Below, in pieces: positions 53,774 to 63,535 of a stretch of 64,000 nucleotides of DNA (its first letter is position 1; each line of letters starts with the position of its first letter). The DNA lies in the NCBI GenBank assembly GCA_030849805.1, contig JASANZ010002267.1:84473-148472 (forward strand), read 5' to 3'. Made by a program: the position numbers and the translations under genes. Below the pieces are notes generated by a model that saw only the letters and a list, made by a program, of their open reading frames with translations, did not search any database and was not told where the DNA came from. This stretch comes from Sergeia podlipaevii. Taxonomy: Eukaryota > Euglenozoa > Kinetoplastea > Trypanosomatida > Trypanosomatidae.

Positions 53774-56700
53774 CTACGTAGTTGAGCCCAACATGCTAGC
53801 AATCAGCTGCAGCTGCCGCCGTGTTGCCACACACTCAGTGCTGCCATCATCTGCCTTCACCGCGTTGATCGCGGCACTACTACCATCAGCGGCTTCACCT
53901 GTTCGCACCGCCGCAGCAAGGAAAAGAGAAGTAGCCTGCAGCTCCAGCTCTTGGCGCTGCCGCTGAGCGTCCGCCTTCCTCGAATTCTCAGGCGTGCTGC
54001 TGGCGGTGGACTCCTCGTTTCCACGTGAGTGGATTACTGCTACCGACGTCGAGGCCGACAACTCTAAGGCAAACGGTGCGCCGCTGAAGAGTCCAGGTCC
54101 TTGCAGCCACTCGCTATCCTCTTCTGCAGCACGTGTTGTGTCAAGACACAACTCCCTAAAGCCGCTATCACTAGCCCCTAGCGCGCACGCCAGTCTTACA
54201 AGCTCGGCAGCAATGGTTTGGATAACGTCCTTCTCAGCAGCAGCAGCGGTCTGATTGTCGCAACTTCCATTGCTCTTGATGCCGCTGCTGCTGCTGCTGC
54301 TGGGGGTTCCACGCACAAGACCAAAGGACTTAGCAAGGCGTGCTAGCACCAATGAAAGCAAATGCAGCATGTACAGCGGGCTTGGCGGTGGGTGGTACGC
54401 AGTGCTCGCAGAAGGGTTACGATACAGCTGCGCTACAGTTCGCTGAAGTCGCTCAAGCGCCTCGCGGGGCGGCAGCGCGGACGATGACAAAGCCACATCT
54501 TTTCTGTAAACCTCATTAATGTCGCTGCTGTTGCTGCTAGCAAGGGGGATGAATAAAACGCGTAGGCCCCAGAACCTTTCAGCGTTTGCATTGTTCAAGA
54601 TGGTTGCCACAGGCGTGGAGAGGGAGGACGCTCTCCCGCCCCCTTTAGTGTTGCCGCGCAAGTCTTCCATGAATGCCACTCCGCTGTTGGAAGTGGTGGC
54701 GCTGCTGCTGCCTAATTGAAGCAGACGAGCCAGGACACCAGGAGGAAGGCCAGCAATGTAGTGATCGAGGACATCCCCAGGCTTTGGAACCGGCCCTCGT
54801 CTTGACAGCAGACTACGGTAGTGATGGAAATCCGACTCACTAAGAAGGGCAGGCATGACCATGTCATGTAGATGAAAACACGCCTGTCGCGGGATGTAGC
54901 ACGCGGTAGTGTCCGCGCCAGCGTAGGGCACGTCCAGTGAGTACGGAAGCTCCACAAGCATGCCCGCTGTCATCAAGGAATCAATGTTGTGGTCATCGTC
55001 ATAATCATCATCACCGCCGCCATTAGCAGCAGACCTCCTCCACCCTGCGCCTCTCACGTGTGAAGAGAACGGAGGGAGTGGGATCGCCGACTCAGCACAA
55101 GTGAAAGGAGAGAGAGAAGAGGTTGAAAACGCAACAGAAACGGACACCGCTGGTGTACCCTTGAAGTGCTCTGGGACCGAGATAACAACCGCCCAAGCAG
55201 CGCCACCAGCGTCTTTGGTGGTGCTCGGCACGCAGAGGAACGCCTCCTCATCGCCCGCGGCCTTGTTTTCCTCCTCGCCTGCCACGACGCGCACGCAAGC
55301 GTTGGCCTCGCCCTCGATCCAGCTCTTCTCAGGCAAGAACCACGACGAGACAGATGGTCCCGAGGACACAGAAGTCGTCGCCGTTACGGCAGCAGCGACC
55401 CCGGCGAGTGCCTCACGCATCCATACCCCAACCCGCTTCTGCTGCTGCTTCCCTTCCAGTTTAGAAACGGATGGCATCACTACTGAGAAGGGAACCTCTA
55501 CTAAGTACAGAGTGAAGGGGGTAACATCAGCGCTACTACTGTTTCGCCGCGAAGACGCTGCGGACGGCTTTCGATGGTGACGTGCGCGAATGTGAACATA
55601 GAAAGGCTGCCTCTTCTCGCTGGCAGCATTGTCCGCTCCAGCTGCCGCAGGTGATAACATGTGGTGGTATAACAAGTGACCCCAGCAAGCAGTCCCTGTA
55701 TTGAAAGGCAACGCGCCATCCTTCACGCCAGTGAGAAGCCGGGGAGCGCGGCCCGAGTGAGCTCCTCCTCCAGCAGCAGCAGCAGCGGAACCAGTTTCGT
55801 TCTCCTTTGTTGTCGCATCCTCTTCTTCGCCTTCTGCGGGACCTTCAGCGGCATCTGTTGTTGCCTCCTTCTTGCTGTCGTCTGTCTCAGCTGCTGTACC
55901 CACGTTATTCTCCTCCATCCCACCCTCATGCTTTTCCCTCTCACTGCTATCCCCCGTGCTGTTTCTCCGCTTGACATCGCTCTCTTGAGATACGTGAAAG
56001 AAGGGACCATTGCAGTACACGCGATCCCCCGCGCACACCACCGCAGAGGAAGAAGAAGAAGAGGCCACGCCACGTCCGCTGGTGGTGCAGCAGCCACACG
56101 TTTCACATGTCGAACGGTACCTCGCACATGCCAGTCGTGCCTCCTTCATCGCACGCGTGAAGGCCGCCTCACCGAGTGCCTTTCGTATTCTCTCGAATGG
56201 TGCAGCGTCAAAGAAAGTCTGCAACTCCTGCAAAACAAGCCGCACATCGCAGTCTGGACTCCACACAGTGCTGAGAAATAATGCATTGGCCTGTCCATCC
56301 TTCGACACCATCAGTGCTGGGTGAGGCAGACTCACGGCGGAATGAACCTGTGGAGCTCGGAAAGGATAGCACTGAGGAAATGTGAGGACAAGGTGAACAA
56401 TGTCGCCGGCCATGGGGCCGTCAAGAGGAGAGATATCCACGTGCCATTCTACCAGAGGTGCTGCTGCGGACATGGGCAGCGAAGCATTTGTGGCAGCGGC
56501 GGTGATGCTTGCGTTCTCACCCCCGCATTGGTATACAGCCACACGAGGAATCGGAAACTGGCGAATGCTTTCCCACTCTCTCCATATTCGCATACTCACC
56601 CCACATAGTTGCTGCTGCCTCTTTGGATTTGTCTTTTTATCCATCTCATCTCCGCCGGATGGCAGCGCAGGCGCCGATCGCAGAAGGTCAATATTGTGAC

Positions 56701-58471
56701 GCACGTAGTGTAGCTGAGTATCCACTGTGGTAGCCGGTACGACTGCCGCGTTGTCGCTGCCCACCGCAGAGGGCTTCGCTTTTGGCTCTCCGCTAGTTGC
56801 GCCCCTCTTCGTCTTTGCCGCGCCAGCACCGTCGCCGTGAGTCTCCTTCTTGTTGTTCGCTAAAGACTCAGTAGCGGCGGCAGCCTTGGGATCTTTGCGA
56901 GTCAACTTTGCGAAGGCAGAAAGCTTCAGCCCCTTGGACTTGCTGTAGCGCAGCCGAGACCAGTCAGCGCCTGGAGTCGTCGTCACCACCGCGGCTGGTA
57001 GAGGAGGGGGGGTGCTAGACTTCTCTTCTTCCTCCGCAGGCTCGTCTTCCGTCTCTTTCTCTTGCGGCTCCTCCTGTTCTTCTTCTCTTGTCTCCGCTGC
57101 AAACGTTTCTTCAATGGCACAAGATCTGGAAACCTCCTTCGTTGATGACGGCGCAACACTCATCGCAGCCGCTGCAGCCTCAGCATCATCGAAAGCGGGG
57201 TTCTCGCCATCTACGGTGGAGACAATGCATTCATCTGTGACATCCTGGGAAGAGCCAATCTCGCGAGACGCAGCGGCCTCCCTTGCTATCTGCTTGCGTC
57301 TCGCCTCCTCCTCCTCCGCCGCAGCCGCAGTCGCACCCGCAGCCTGCTTTTCCCGCTCCTGTTCTTCCTCCTGCTGCTTTCTTTGAAATTCCAGCTGCTC
57401 CTGTTCCTGGGCCTCAAGCAATACTTCCAATTTGGCCGTAATGCCATCGTACAAACGTGTGTATTCCTTCTTCGTCTTCTTGCGTGCATTAGCGACACTC
57501 TTGCGGAGCTCCGGGAGCGACTCAATCTGCGCCAGCTGCACCTTAGAGGGCCGCTTAACCGCCCCCGAGATCATTTTTTTCTTCACCTCGTTGGCAGTGT
57601 CAAGCTTCTTCTCACACTCGCTGAGTTCTTGCTGTGCCTTACAGTGTTCATTCATGTCCCACTCGACGTATTCCGCGAGAAGAGCCTCGCGTGCATCCAC
57701 GTCGCTCAGCGAGGCGAGAATAGCGACAAGCTCATCCTCGCTGGCAATGTCCGCCACGGCGATCCCTTCAGAGGCTCCCGCCTCCTCCTCATCTTGTTCA
57801 TCCTGTTCCTCGGCGTCTTCGTCATCGGCTTCAGCTGAGACTTCCTCTTTTCTTTTTACAAAGTGATCACCTTCCCCTTCAGCTTCATTCACTTCTACTG
57901 TAAAATCTCCTTCGTCTTCTCCCTCCTGCCGATGCTTCTTTTGCTGCTGTTGCTGCTGAACACGGTCTCTGCCCTTGCGCCTCCGGCTGTTAGCCACCAC
58001 TACATTAGCACCAACAACACCGCCGCCGCCACCGCTCGTATCGCCAGAAACTGTGTTGAGATTAGTAGACTTTCCCCCTCCATTTTTCCCGTTGAAGTGA
58101 TGGTTATTGTGGTTGCTATCAGCAGTGCTAGTGGTCTCGCCACTGTGTGGTTGCTGTTGCTGTTGTTGCTTACTTTTTACATTCCAATTTCTCGCTGCAG
58201 AGCTCGTTAGCGTTGCTGCACCTGCTGCTGAGTCTTCTCCACGTGGAGGTGGCATGCGACCCTTGCGGAGCTCCGCGAGGTCACTGAGTAACAATGGGAA
58301 CTGCTCCAGCTGCGCCTTTTGGTTGTCAGTAAGAGTAGCAGAGTCAACTGTGCCGTCGATATACTGATCAAACAAATGGCGGAGCTCTTCAACATGATTG
58401 CGCACTTGGCGATAGCGCTCCGCCACGCGTTGCTGCATGCGAGGATCAGAAGTAGAAGTGTTTGTTGACAT
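53774..58471 (-). CDS. Large protein with E2/UEV-like ubiquitin-conjugating fold lacking the catalytic cysteine (1565 aa)
   Basis: An N-terminal helical region is followed by low complexity (Gln, Gly, acidic) and a long charged coiled coil (about 255-385). The UBC-like fold lies at about 615-765: EWHVDISPLDGP, then HLVLTFPQCYPFRAPQV and PHPAL, and the segment G-Q-A-N-A-L-F-L-S-T-V-W-S-P that aligns one-to-one with G-x-I-C-L-D-I-L-x3-W-S-P of E2 enzymes. Asn (N729) sits exactly where the catalytic Cys should be, so it is expected to be a non-catalytic variant, as in UEV proteins. A cysteine cluster follows (about 780-797, C-x6-C-x2-C-x-C-C), possibly metal-binding. The remaining 770 residues contain at least one further folded region (about 900-1300) that I do not recognise. 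The ATG at 58471 is the first in frame. Role unknown; ubiquitin or ubiquitin-like recognition is a reasonable inference. Confidence 0.75.
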   Translation of the reverse strand: MSTNTSTSDPRMQQRVAERYRQVRNHVEELRHLFDQYIDGTVDSATLTDNQKAQLEQFPLLLSDLAELRKGRMPPPRGEDSAAGAATLTSSAARNWNVKSKQQQQQQPHSGETTSTADSNHNNHHFNGKNGGGKSTNLNTVSGDTSGGGGGVVGANVVVANSRRRKGRDRVQQQQQQKKHRQEGEDEGDFTVEVNEAEGEGDHFVKRKEEVSAEADDEDAEEQDEQDEEEAGASEGIAVADIASEDELVAILASLSDVDAREALLAEYVEWDMNEHCKAQQELSECEKKLDTANEVKKKMISGAVKRPSKVQLAQIESLPELRKSVANARKKTKKEYTRLYDGITAKLEVLLEAQEQEQLEFQRKQQEEEQEREKQAAGATAAAAEEEEARRKQIAREAAASREIGSSQDVTDECIVSTVDGENPAFDDAEAAAAAMSVAPSSTKEVSRSCAIEETFAAETREEEQEEPQEKETEDEPAEEEEKSSTPPPLPAAVVTTTPGADWSRLRYSKSKGLKLSAFAKLTRKDPKAAAATESLANNKKETHGDGAGAAKTKRGATSGEPKAKPSAVGSDNAAVVPATTVDTQLHYVRHNIDLLRSAPALPSGGDEMDKKTNPKRQQQLCGVSMRIWREWESIRQFPIPRVAVYQCGGENASITAAATNASLPMSAAAPLVEWHVDISPLDGPMAGDIVHLVLTFPQCYPFRAPQVHSAVSLPHPALMVSKDGQANALFLSTVWSPDCDVRLVLQELQTFFDAAPFERIRKALGEAAFTRAMKEARLACARYRSTCETCGCCTTSGRGVASSSSSSAVVCAGDRVYCNGPFFHVSQESDVKRRNSTGDSSEREKHEGGMEENNVGTAAETDDSKKEATTDAAEGPAEGEEEDATTKENETGSAAAAAGGGAHSGRAPRLLTGVKDGALPFNTGTACWGHLLYHHMLSPAAAGADNAASEKRQPFYVHIRARHHRKPSAASSRRNSSSADVTPFTLYLVEVPFSVVMPSVSKLEGKQQQKRVGVWMREALAGVAAAVTATTSVSSGPSVSSWFLPEKSWIEGEANACVRVVAGEEENKAAGDEEAFLCVPSTTKDAGGAAWAVVISVPEHFKGTPAVSVSVAFSTSSLSPFTCAESAIPLPPFSSHVRGAGWRRSAANGGGDDDYDDDHNIDSLMTAGMLVELPYSLDVPYAGADTTACYIPRQACFHLHDMVMPALLSESDFHHYRSLLSRRGPVPKPGDVLDHYIAGLPPGVLARLLQLGSSSATTSNSGVAFMEDLRGNTKGGGRASSLSTPVATILNNANAERFWGLRVLFIPLASSNSSDINEVYRKDVALSSSALPPREALERLQRTVAQLYRNPSASTAYHPPPSPLYMLHLLSLVLARLAKSFGLVRGTPSSSSSSGIKSNGSCDNQTAAAAEKDVIQTIAAELVRLACALGASDSGFRELCLDTTRAAEEDSEWLQGPGLFSGAPFALELSASTSVAVIHSRGNEESTASSTPENSRKADAQRQRQELELQATSLFLAAAVRTGEAADGSSAAINAVKADDGSTECVATRRQLQLIASMLGSTT

Positions 58472-59448
58472 TATAGCTCTGCTTTATATGCTTTTTCTTT
58501 TCTCTTTTCCTTCGTCTCTCTCTCTCTCCCTCTGTGTAGTGTGATATTCACTGTGTTCTTGAAGTTTGTTGTTGTTATTTTTTTTTTGACGCTAATATCT
58601 TGTGTGTGGTCTCACACACCACTATATATATATATATATATGTGCTCTTCTTCGTTATTCGTCTTAAATGATTTTTTGTTGTTGTTGTTGTTGTTGCTGT
58701 GTAAAATATTTCCAAAGTCGGAAAGATAACTTCTTTCTTCCCCTTTTGAATTTTTCACTTACTGTATTTCTTTGTATCTACTGCTGTACTGAGTTGACCG
58801 TCCCTTCGTTTACTAAAACAAAGTAAAAATTAACACAAAGATCCTTTTCTTTTTTTGGAAAGATATGACTGTAAAAAAAAATTAATAATAATAATAGCAG
58901 TTGTGAAGAGGGAAAAAAAAAAAAGAGGAAGCACAGAGAAGGAGCAACCAGGATTGAAAATGGAAAAGTCTCTGAAATGAAAAAAAAAAAACGCTCTTCT
59001 TTTGTAAATCAGATTCGCTCTGAGCAACTCTTTTCTTTTTCTTTCTTAAATCTGTTCTTTCTCGGTTTAATTGCCTTTGTATAATGATATATATACCAGT
59101 AAAGCAATGCAGCTGGGTTGCACAGTTAAAAAGAGATGGCAAAAAGAAAAGGCTTATATAGATGTATATATGTATATACACAACCTAGAGAACAGATCGA
59201 GAAACAGTGGTGAAGATAATAATGATAAAATGTGAGTGAACAAGGCTTGCGTGTGTGTGTACAAGTGTTGTTTCGGTGCACTACAAAAACTATCAGCAAA
59301 ATAGAAAAAAAAAATAAAAAAAAATAGACACGCGTATCTAAATCAAATAGAGTACCTTGGGAACGTATGAGCACAGTTACGCGCGTACCACACCTTTGTA
59401 TGCAAAAAAAAAAAAAACTACTAGAACTTCTACCAAACAAAGCGGAAG

Positions 59449-59488
<40 letters not shown>
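59449..59488. repeat. Compound (AT)n(GT)n microsatellite
   Basis: About thirteen AT units directly followed by about six GT units. Confidence 0.85.
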
Positions 59489-59727
59489 ATATTTATATAG
59501 TGTTGTTAAGAAGGAGAAAAAAAAAAGGAATGTAATGTACATGTGTGCGTGGGTGTCCTGTAGTCAGTCAGTCATTGTGCATGCCACTTTAGATCTTCTC
59601 AAAAGGGAAAAAGATGATGAGAAACTGCGCAACTCTAAAAAAAAAAATAGAAGAAGCTTCATCTAGTTCATATGTATACTTTTACATCTTTTAATCATAA
59701 TGTAGTGGCTGACAACAAGTGTGTATA

Positions 59728-59756
<29 letters not shown>
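59728..59756. repeat. (AAT)n microsatellite
   Basis: About nine uninterrupted AAT units. Confidence 0.88.
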
Positions 59757-59758
<2 letters not shown>

Positions 59759-60907
59759 CGCGCTCAACGACTTAAAAACTTAAACACATACACACCAACG
59801 TAAACATATATGAAGGCATATATCTAAAGCAAGTACAAGGAGTAGTACCCATATGTAACTTGCGTCGCACCTTAATTTAAAGACAGCAACCGCAATTACT
59901 AATTGACGCTGTGGTTGTAGTAGTTATTGTGCTTTCTTCTTGGAAAAAAAAAGCAAAAGAAAGAATCCACCTTCGTCGCCATCACAGTACCATACAGCAT
60001 CCGCGCACAACGTAAAGCGAGAAGGGAAAAAAAGGAATGAGGGACAAGTGTCTAGAGAGCGTTGTCAAGAGAATAAAAACACGTTAAGTCTGACAAAGAT
60101 GATCGTCTTGATTACCAGAAATCGATTTTCATTCCTTAGCCTCCCCCCTTCACTATAGTCCCACTCCACCCTCTGCATCGAGTCCCTCACTCACTCTCCC
60201 GTTCCTTCATTGGTTTCGTTCACATCTTTGTTTATTCTCCCCTTCTCTCGCTTGATGCAAGGCATTACCTTCCTTTCATTCTTCTTGTTCAAAGTCTTTG
60301 CTCACACAGTCTCGTGGCCCTGGCCTCGTCCTCTGCAGAGATTCAATAAATAAATAAAATGAGATGTACACGTACTTCTTCTCTAGGTACTACTGCTGCT
60401 AATGATGGCTCAAGGCATGCTCAACTTGAGCTGAAGAGCAAAGTTCGGTCACACGATTTTTTCTTTTTGTGTGTGTGTGTGTGCGACTGTGCGACAAGAT
60501 AAGATAGAAGTGAGAACCGCCCATCATCCATTGCGCGCCACACATACACGCTGTACCGTTTTGTACCCATTTCAATACAACTTATTTACAACGCAAAAAA
60601 AAAAAATTAAAAAATTAAATGACAAAAGAAAGAAATCAGAGAAGAAGAAGAAGAAGAAAAAAAAAAAAAAAACGATAGCCGAGCAACAACAAAAAGTGAT
60701 AGCGATGCTTGCAAACACACACACACAAAAAAAAAGAAAACAGACAAAGGAAGTAAGGTGAAAAGGAAAAAGAGATCACAGGTAGCTTTGTCACCCCTGC
60801 TCCATATCCATCAGAGTTTCACACTCACTCACTCCTCTCTCCCTTCGCCCCAAATCAGGCCATCATACACGCATGCATGCGCGCGCAACAACAACAGCTG
60901 CAGCAAC

Positions 60908-63535
60908 TTAGTAGCTTCGGCCGAAGAGCACCCACTGCGTCGCGGGCTTGTCGCAGCTCTTGCAAATGCACTTTTTCCCCTCCACAGGTCCGGGCTGCGC
61001 AAAGGGGATGCAGAGAGTCTTGGCACCCATGCTGGGGGCACGAGTGTCCTCCCTGGCCTCCTGGTCCTGCGCAGCCTTGGACTCCTCACCACTGTCCTTC
61101 TTGACTTGGTCCTCGCAGGCCTCCGCACCGCACCATGGCGCGAGCAGCACGCACTTGTTGTTCAACGCAGGCACGAAGTCAGACCAATCGGTGATCTGCT
61201 TGGTGTGCTCGCTGCGAGCGTCGCGCGCGCGCTTGAGCATGCTCTCGTGGATCTCATCCATCAGAGTGGTCAGCTTCGCGCTGAGGGCGTCGTCCCAAGC
61301 CATCTGACGCTTTTCGCCGCTGTACCGAATCGCTAGTGCCACCTGCTTGTTCTTGAGCTCCTTGGGGCCCACCTCAATGCGCACCGGCACGCCCTTGACC
61401 TCCCAGTGATTGAACCTCCAGCCAGGGCTGTAGTTGTGACGCAGGTCACTCTTGGCGCGAAGGCCAGCCTTGCACAGCTGAGACTCGAGCGCCTTTACGT
61501 TCTCCACGAGCTCCTTCTTCTCCTCCTCGGTAGTATCCTTGGTGATGCCGACGGGGATAATGATGACCTGAGTGGAGGCAACGCGTGGGGGCATGACCAT
61601 GCCAATGTTATCACCATGAACCATAATCATAACACCGATCACGCGGGTGGAGAGACCCCAGCTGTTCTGCCAGGGGATGAGGGTGGTGTCATTGTTCTCG
61701 GGATCCTGGAACTTAATGTCGAACATCTTACCAAAGTTCTGGCCCAGATTGTGGCTGGTGGCACCCTGGCAGCCACGACCCACAGCGGCAATGTAAGTCT
61801 CCACGGTGGTAGTGTAGTAGCCTCCAGCAAACTTCTCCTTCTCCGTCTTCTTACCCTTTACCACCGGCACAGCGAGGAGCTCCTCGTACACGGCAGCGTA
61901 GTGGTCCAGAACGTCAAGCACCTCCTTGGCGCAGTCCTCCGCCTTGGCCCACGCGCAGTGGCCCTCCTGCCAGAGAAACTCACGAGTGCGAATAAAAGGC
62001 ATCGGGTGAGAGAACTCCCAGCGGATGACGTTGTTCCACATGTTGAGACGCACAGGGAGGTCGCGGTAGGAACGGATCCACTTGGCGTAGTAAGGGTACA
62101 TCACAGTCTCACTGGTGGGACGCACCGCGACGGGCACCTCAAGTTCAGTATCGCCAGCGCGGGTCACCCAGGCCACCTCAGGCGCGAAGCCCTCGATGTG
62201 GTCCTTCTCGCGTTCCAGGCAGCTCTTCGACACGAACATGGGGAAGTAGCAGTCCTCCACTCCCATTCTCTCGATGCGGCCGCCGAGAAAGCCCTGAATA
62301 GTCTTCCACACGTAGAAAGCCCAAGGACGGATAATGTAGCAGCCAGACACGTCGTAGTACTCGATCATATCAGCCTTGGTGATCACCTCGGTGTACCACG
62401 CGGAGAAGTTGTCCTCGCGCTTCGTCATCACGCCTAGCTTGGTCTCACCGACCACGCCGGAGGTCGGCGCAGGAGCCGCAGGGCCCTTCTTGGGGGCGGC
62501 ATCGGCGTGCTTGGCGGCAGGCTTCTTGGTCGGAGCGGTGGTTCCAGCAGGCGCGGCGGCACCAAAGTCGACTAGCTTGTAGCTGTACCCGATCTTGTTA
62601 AGGAAGGCGGTTAGCTGAGGGAAGGTCACGAGGCAGCTCTTGTCGTTACGACATGGGTGAAGCACAAAGGGAGTACCGCAGGTCTCCAGGTTCTTGTCGA
62701 GCACCACTATCACGTTCTTCCTCTCCATGTTGTTCACAAGTGCGAAAGGGGTGACGCTGCCCTGAACAACGCACATGTTCTCGCGCAGTACCTCCTCGGG
62801 GGCGAAGCGGAGGTCCTTCGTGCCGGCCTCCGTCTGAATACGCTTCATGTCAGTTGGGGTAGTGCACACAGCAGTCACGAGGACCAACTCATCCTTCTTG
62901 CTCTTAAGAAACATGTTCTTGGTACCGACGCAGGGGGCACCGAAGCGCTCAAGCTCCTTGTTAGCCTCCTCCACGGTGTGCTTCTCATCGTGTTCAATGG
63001 TGGGGAGATCAATGTTGATGCTCTTGAGGATCTCAAAGAGCTGAGCCTCGCCCTTGCAGTTGCTTGCGGACATATTTGTTGTGCCCGTAGTTTGGCAATT
63101 ATTCTTGTTGGAAGTATTACGAAGCGGCGTACTAATGCGATGGACTAATGTATTTGTGGTTGTGGCGGTAGCATTGGTCCGCGAATCGAGAGAATATGGA
63201 GACAAAGAAGAAGGAGAAGAAGAAGAAGAAAAAGAAAATTGTGATGACATGGGGTGGTGGTTGCTGTTGCTGCTGGTGCTGCGATTAGTCGTGGCCTTGG
63301 CCTTGTTGCTCTTCATGTGCGTAGCGTCTGCGCCTCTCGCGCTGTCCTCGCGAAAACGAGTGCGCGCAGATGAGCCCCTGCCATCGCTGCCCGCCGTGCC
63401 GCTTCCAGGACTGCTGCCTGAAGATATGCGTCGAAGTAAGGCAACAGTCGGCTTCCAAGCTCGCAAGCGCAGAGGTGACCAACTTGTTCCCACTACACAA
63501 CCTACAGCTGCCGCAGGAGCGCGTTGACGCCACAT
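60908..63535 (-). CDS. ProRS: Prolyl-tRNA synthetase with N-terminal YbaK-type editing domain and mitochondrial-type presequence (875 aa; short form 721 aa)
   Basis: Charges tRNA-Pro. The first 45 residues (MWRQRAPAAAV, then Arg-rich with no acidic residue) look like a mitochondrial presequence. Residues about 60-150 are a Ser/Asn/Thr-rich linker. A YbaK/ProX-type domain, known to deacylate mischarged tRNA-Pro, occupies about 155-320. The class II core follows: motif 1 near 432-452, motif 2 (RTREFLWQEGHCAW) near 515-530 and motif 3 (GLSTRVIGVMIMVHGD) near 627-643. Then come the anticodon-binding domain and a Cys-containing C-terminal domain ending in FGRSY, as in eukaryotic/archaeal-type enzymes. 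An internal ATG (M155, at 63073) directly precedes the editing domain and would start a 721-residue cytosolic form. Open frame further upstream begins at GTG, so the ATG at 63535 is the long-form start. Codon bias is strong. Confidence 0.95.
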   Translation of the reverse strand: MWRQRAPAAAVGCVVGTSWSPLRLRAWKPTVALLRRISSGSSPGSGTAGSDGRGSSARTRFREDSARGADATHMKSNKAKATTNRSTSSNSNHHPMSSQFSFSSSSSPSSLSPYSLDSRTNATATTTNTLVHRISTPLRNTSNKNNCQTTGTTNMSASNCKGEAQLFEILKSINIDLPTIEHDEKHTVEEANKELERFGAPCVGTKNMFLKSKKDELVLVTAVCTTPTDMKRIQTEAGTKDLRFAPEEVLRENMCVVQGSVTPFALVNNMERKNVIVVLDKNLETCGTPFVLHPCRNDKSCLVTFPQLTAFLNKIGYSYKLVDFGAAAPAGTTAPTKKPAAKHADAAPKKGPAAPAPTSGVVGETKLGVMTKREDNFSAWYTEVITKADMIEYYDVSGCYIIRPWAFYVWKTIQGFLGGRIERMGVEDCYFPMFVSKSCLEREKDHIEGFAPEVAWVTRAGDTELEVPVAVRPTSETVMYPYYAKWIRSYRDLPVRLNMWNNVIRWEFSHPMPFIRTREFLWQEGHCAWAKAEDCAKEVLDVLDHYAAVYEELLAVPVVKGKKTEKEKFAGGYYTTTVETYIAAVGRGCQGATSHNLGQNFGKMFDIKFQDPENNDTTLIPWQNSWGLSTRVIGVMIMVHGDNIGMVMPPRVASTQVIIIPVGITKDTTEEEKKELVENVKALESQLCKAGLRAKSDLRHNYSPGWRFNHWEVKGVPVRIEVGPKELKNKQVALAIRYSGEKRQMAWDDALSAKLTTLMDEIHESMLKRARDARSEHTKQITDWSDFVPALNNKCVLLAPWCGAEACEDQVKKDSGEESKAAQDQEAREDTRAPSMGAKTLCIPFAQPGPVEGKKCICKSCDKPATQWVLFGRSY
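63145..63240 (-). promoter_or_regulatory. Candidate internal trans-splice acceptor within the ProRS gene
   Basis: On the minus strand a pyrimidine tract of about 40 bases (63240-63201) lies inside the coding frame, where it encodes the Phe/Ser run. It is followed by 54 AG-free bases and then the first AG at 63146-63145. From that AG to the in-frame ATG at 63073 there is a 71-base leader with no other ATG. This has all the parts of a kinetoplastid spliced-leader addition site placed to make a second, shorter mRNA. Use of the site is inferred. Confidence 0.6.

Larger units (their letters stand above)
58472..60907. other. 2.4 kb spacer downstream of prolyl-tRNA synthetase
   Basis: No credible gene. 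Contains microsatellites (TA)n at 58623-58642, GTT repeats near 58679-58697, (AT)n(GT)n at about 59449-59488 and AAT repeats at 59728-59756, plus A runs near 60655-60672. It should hold the 3' untranslated region of the synthetase gene and the acceptor region of the 1565-residue gene. Confidence 0.6.

Noticed and set aside
61406..62437. 343-codon open frame on the plus strand
   Set aside because: Antisense to the catalytic core of ProRS. The translation mirrors codon bias and shows no recognisable domain.
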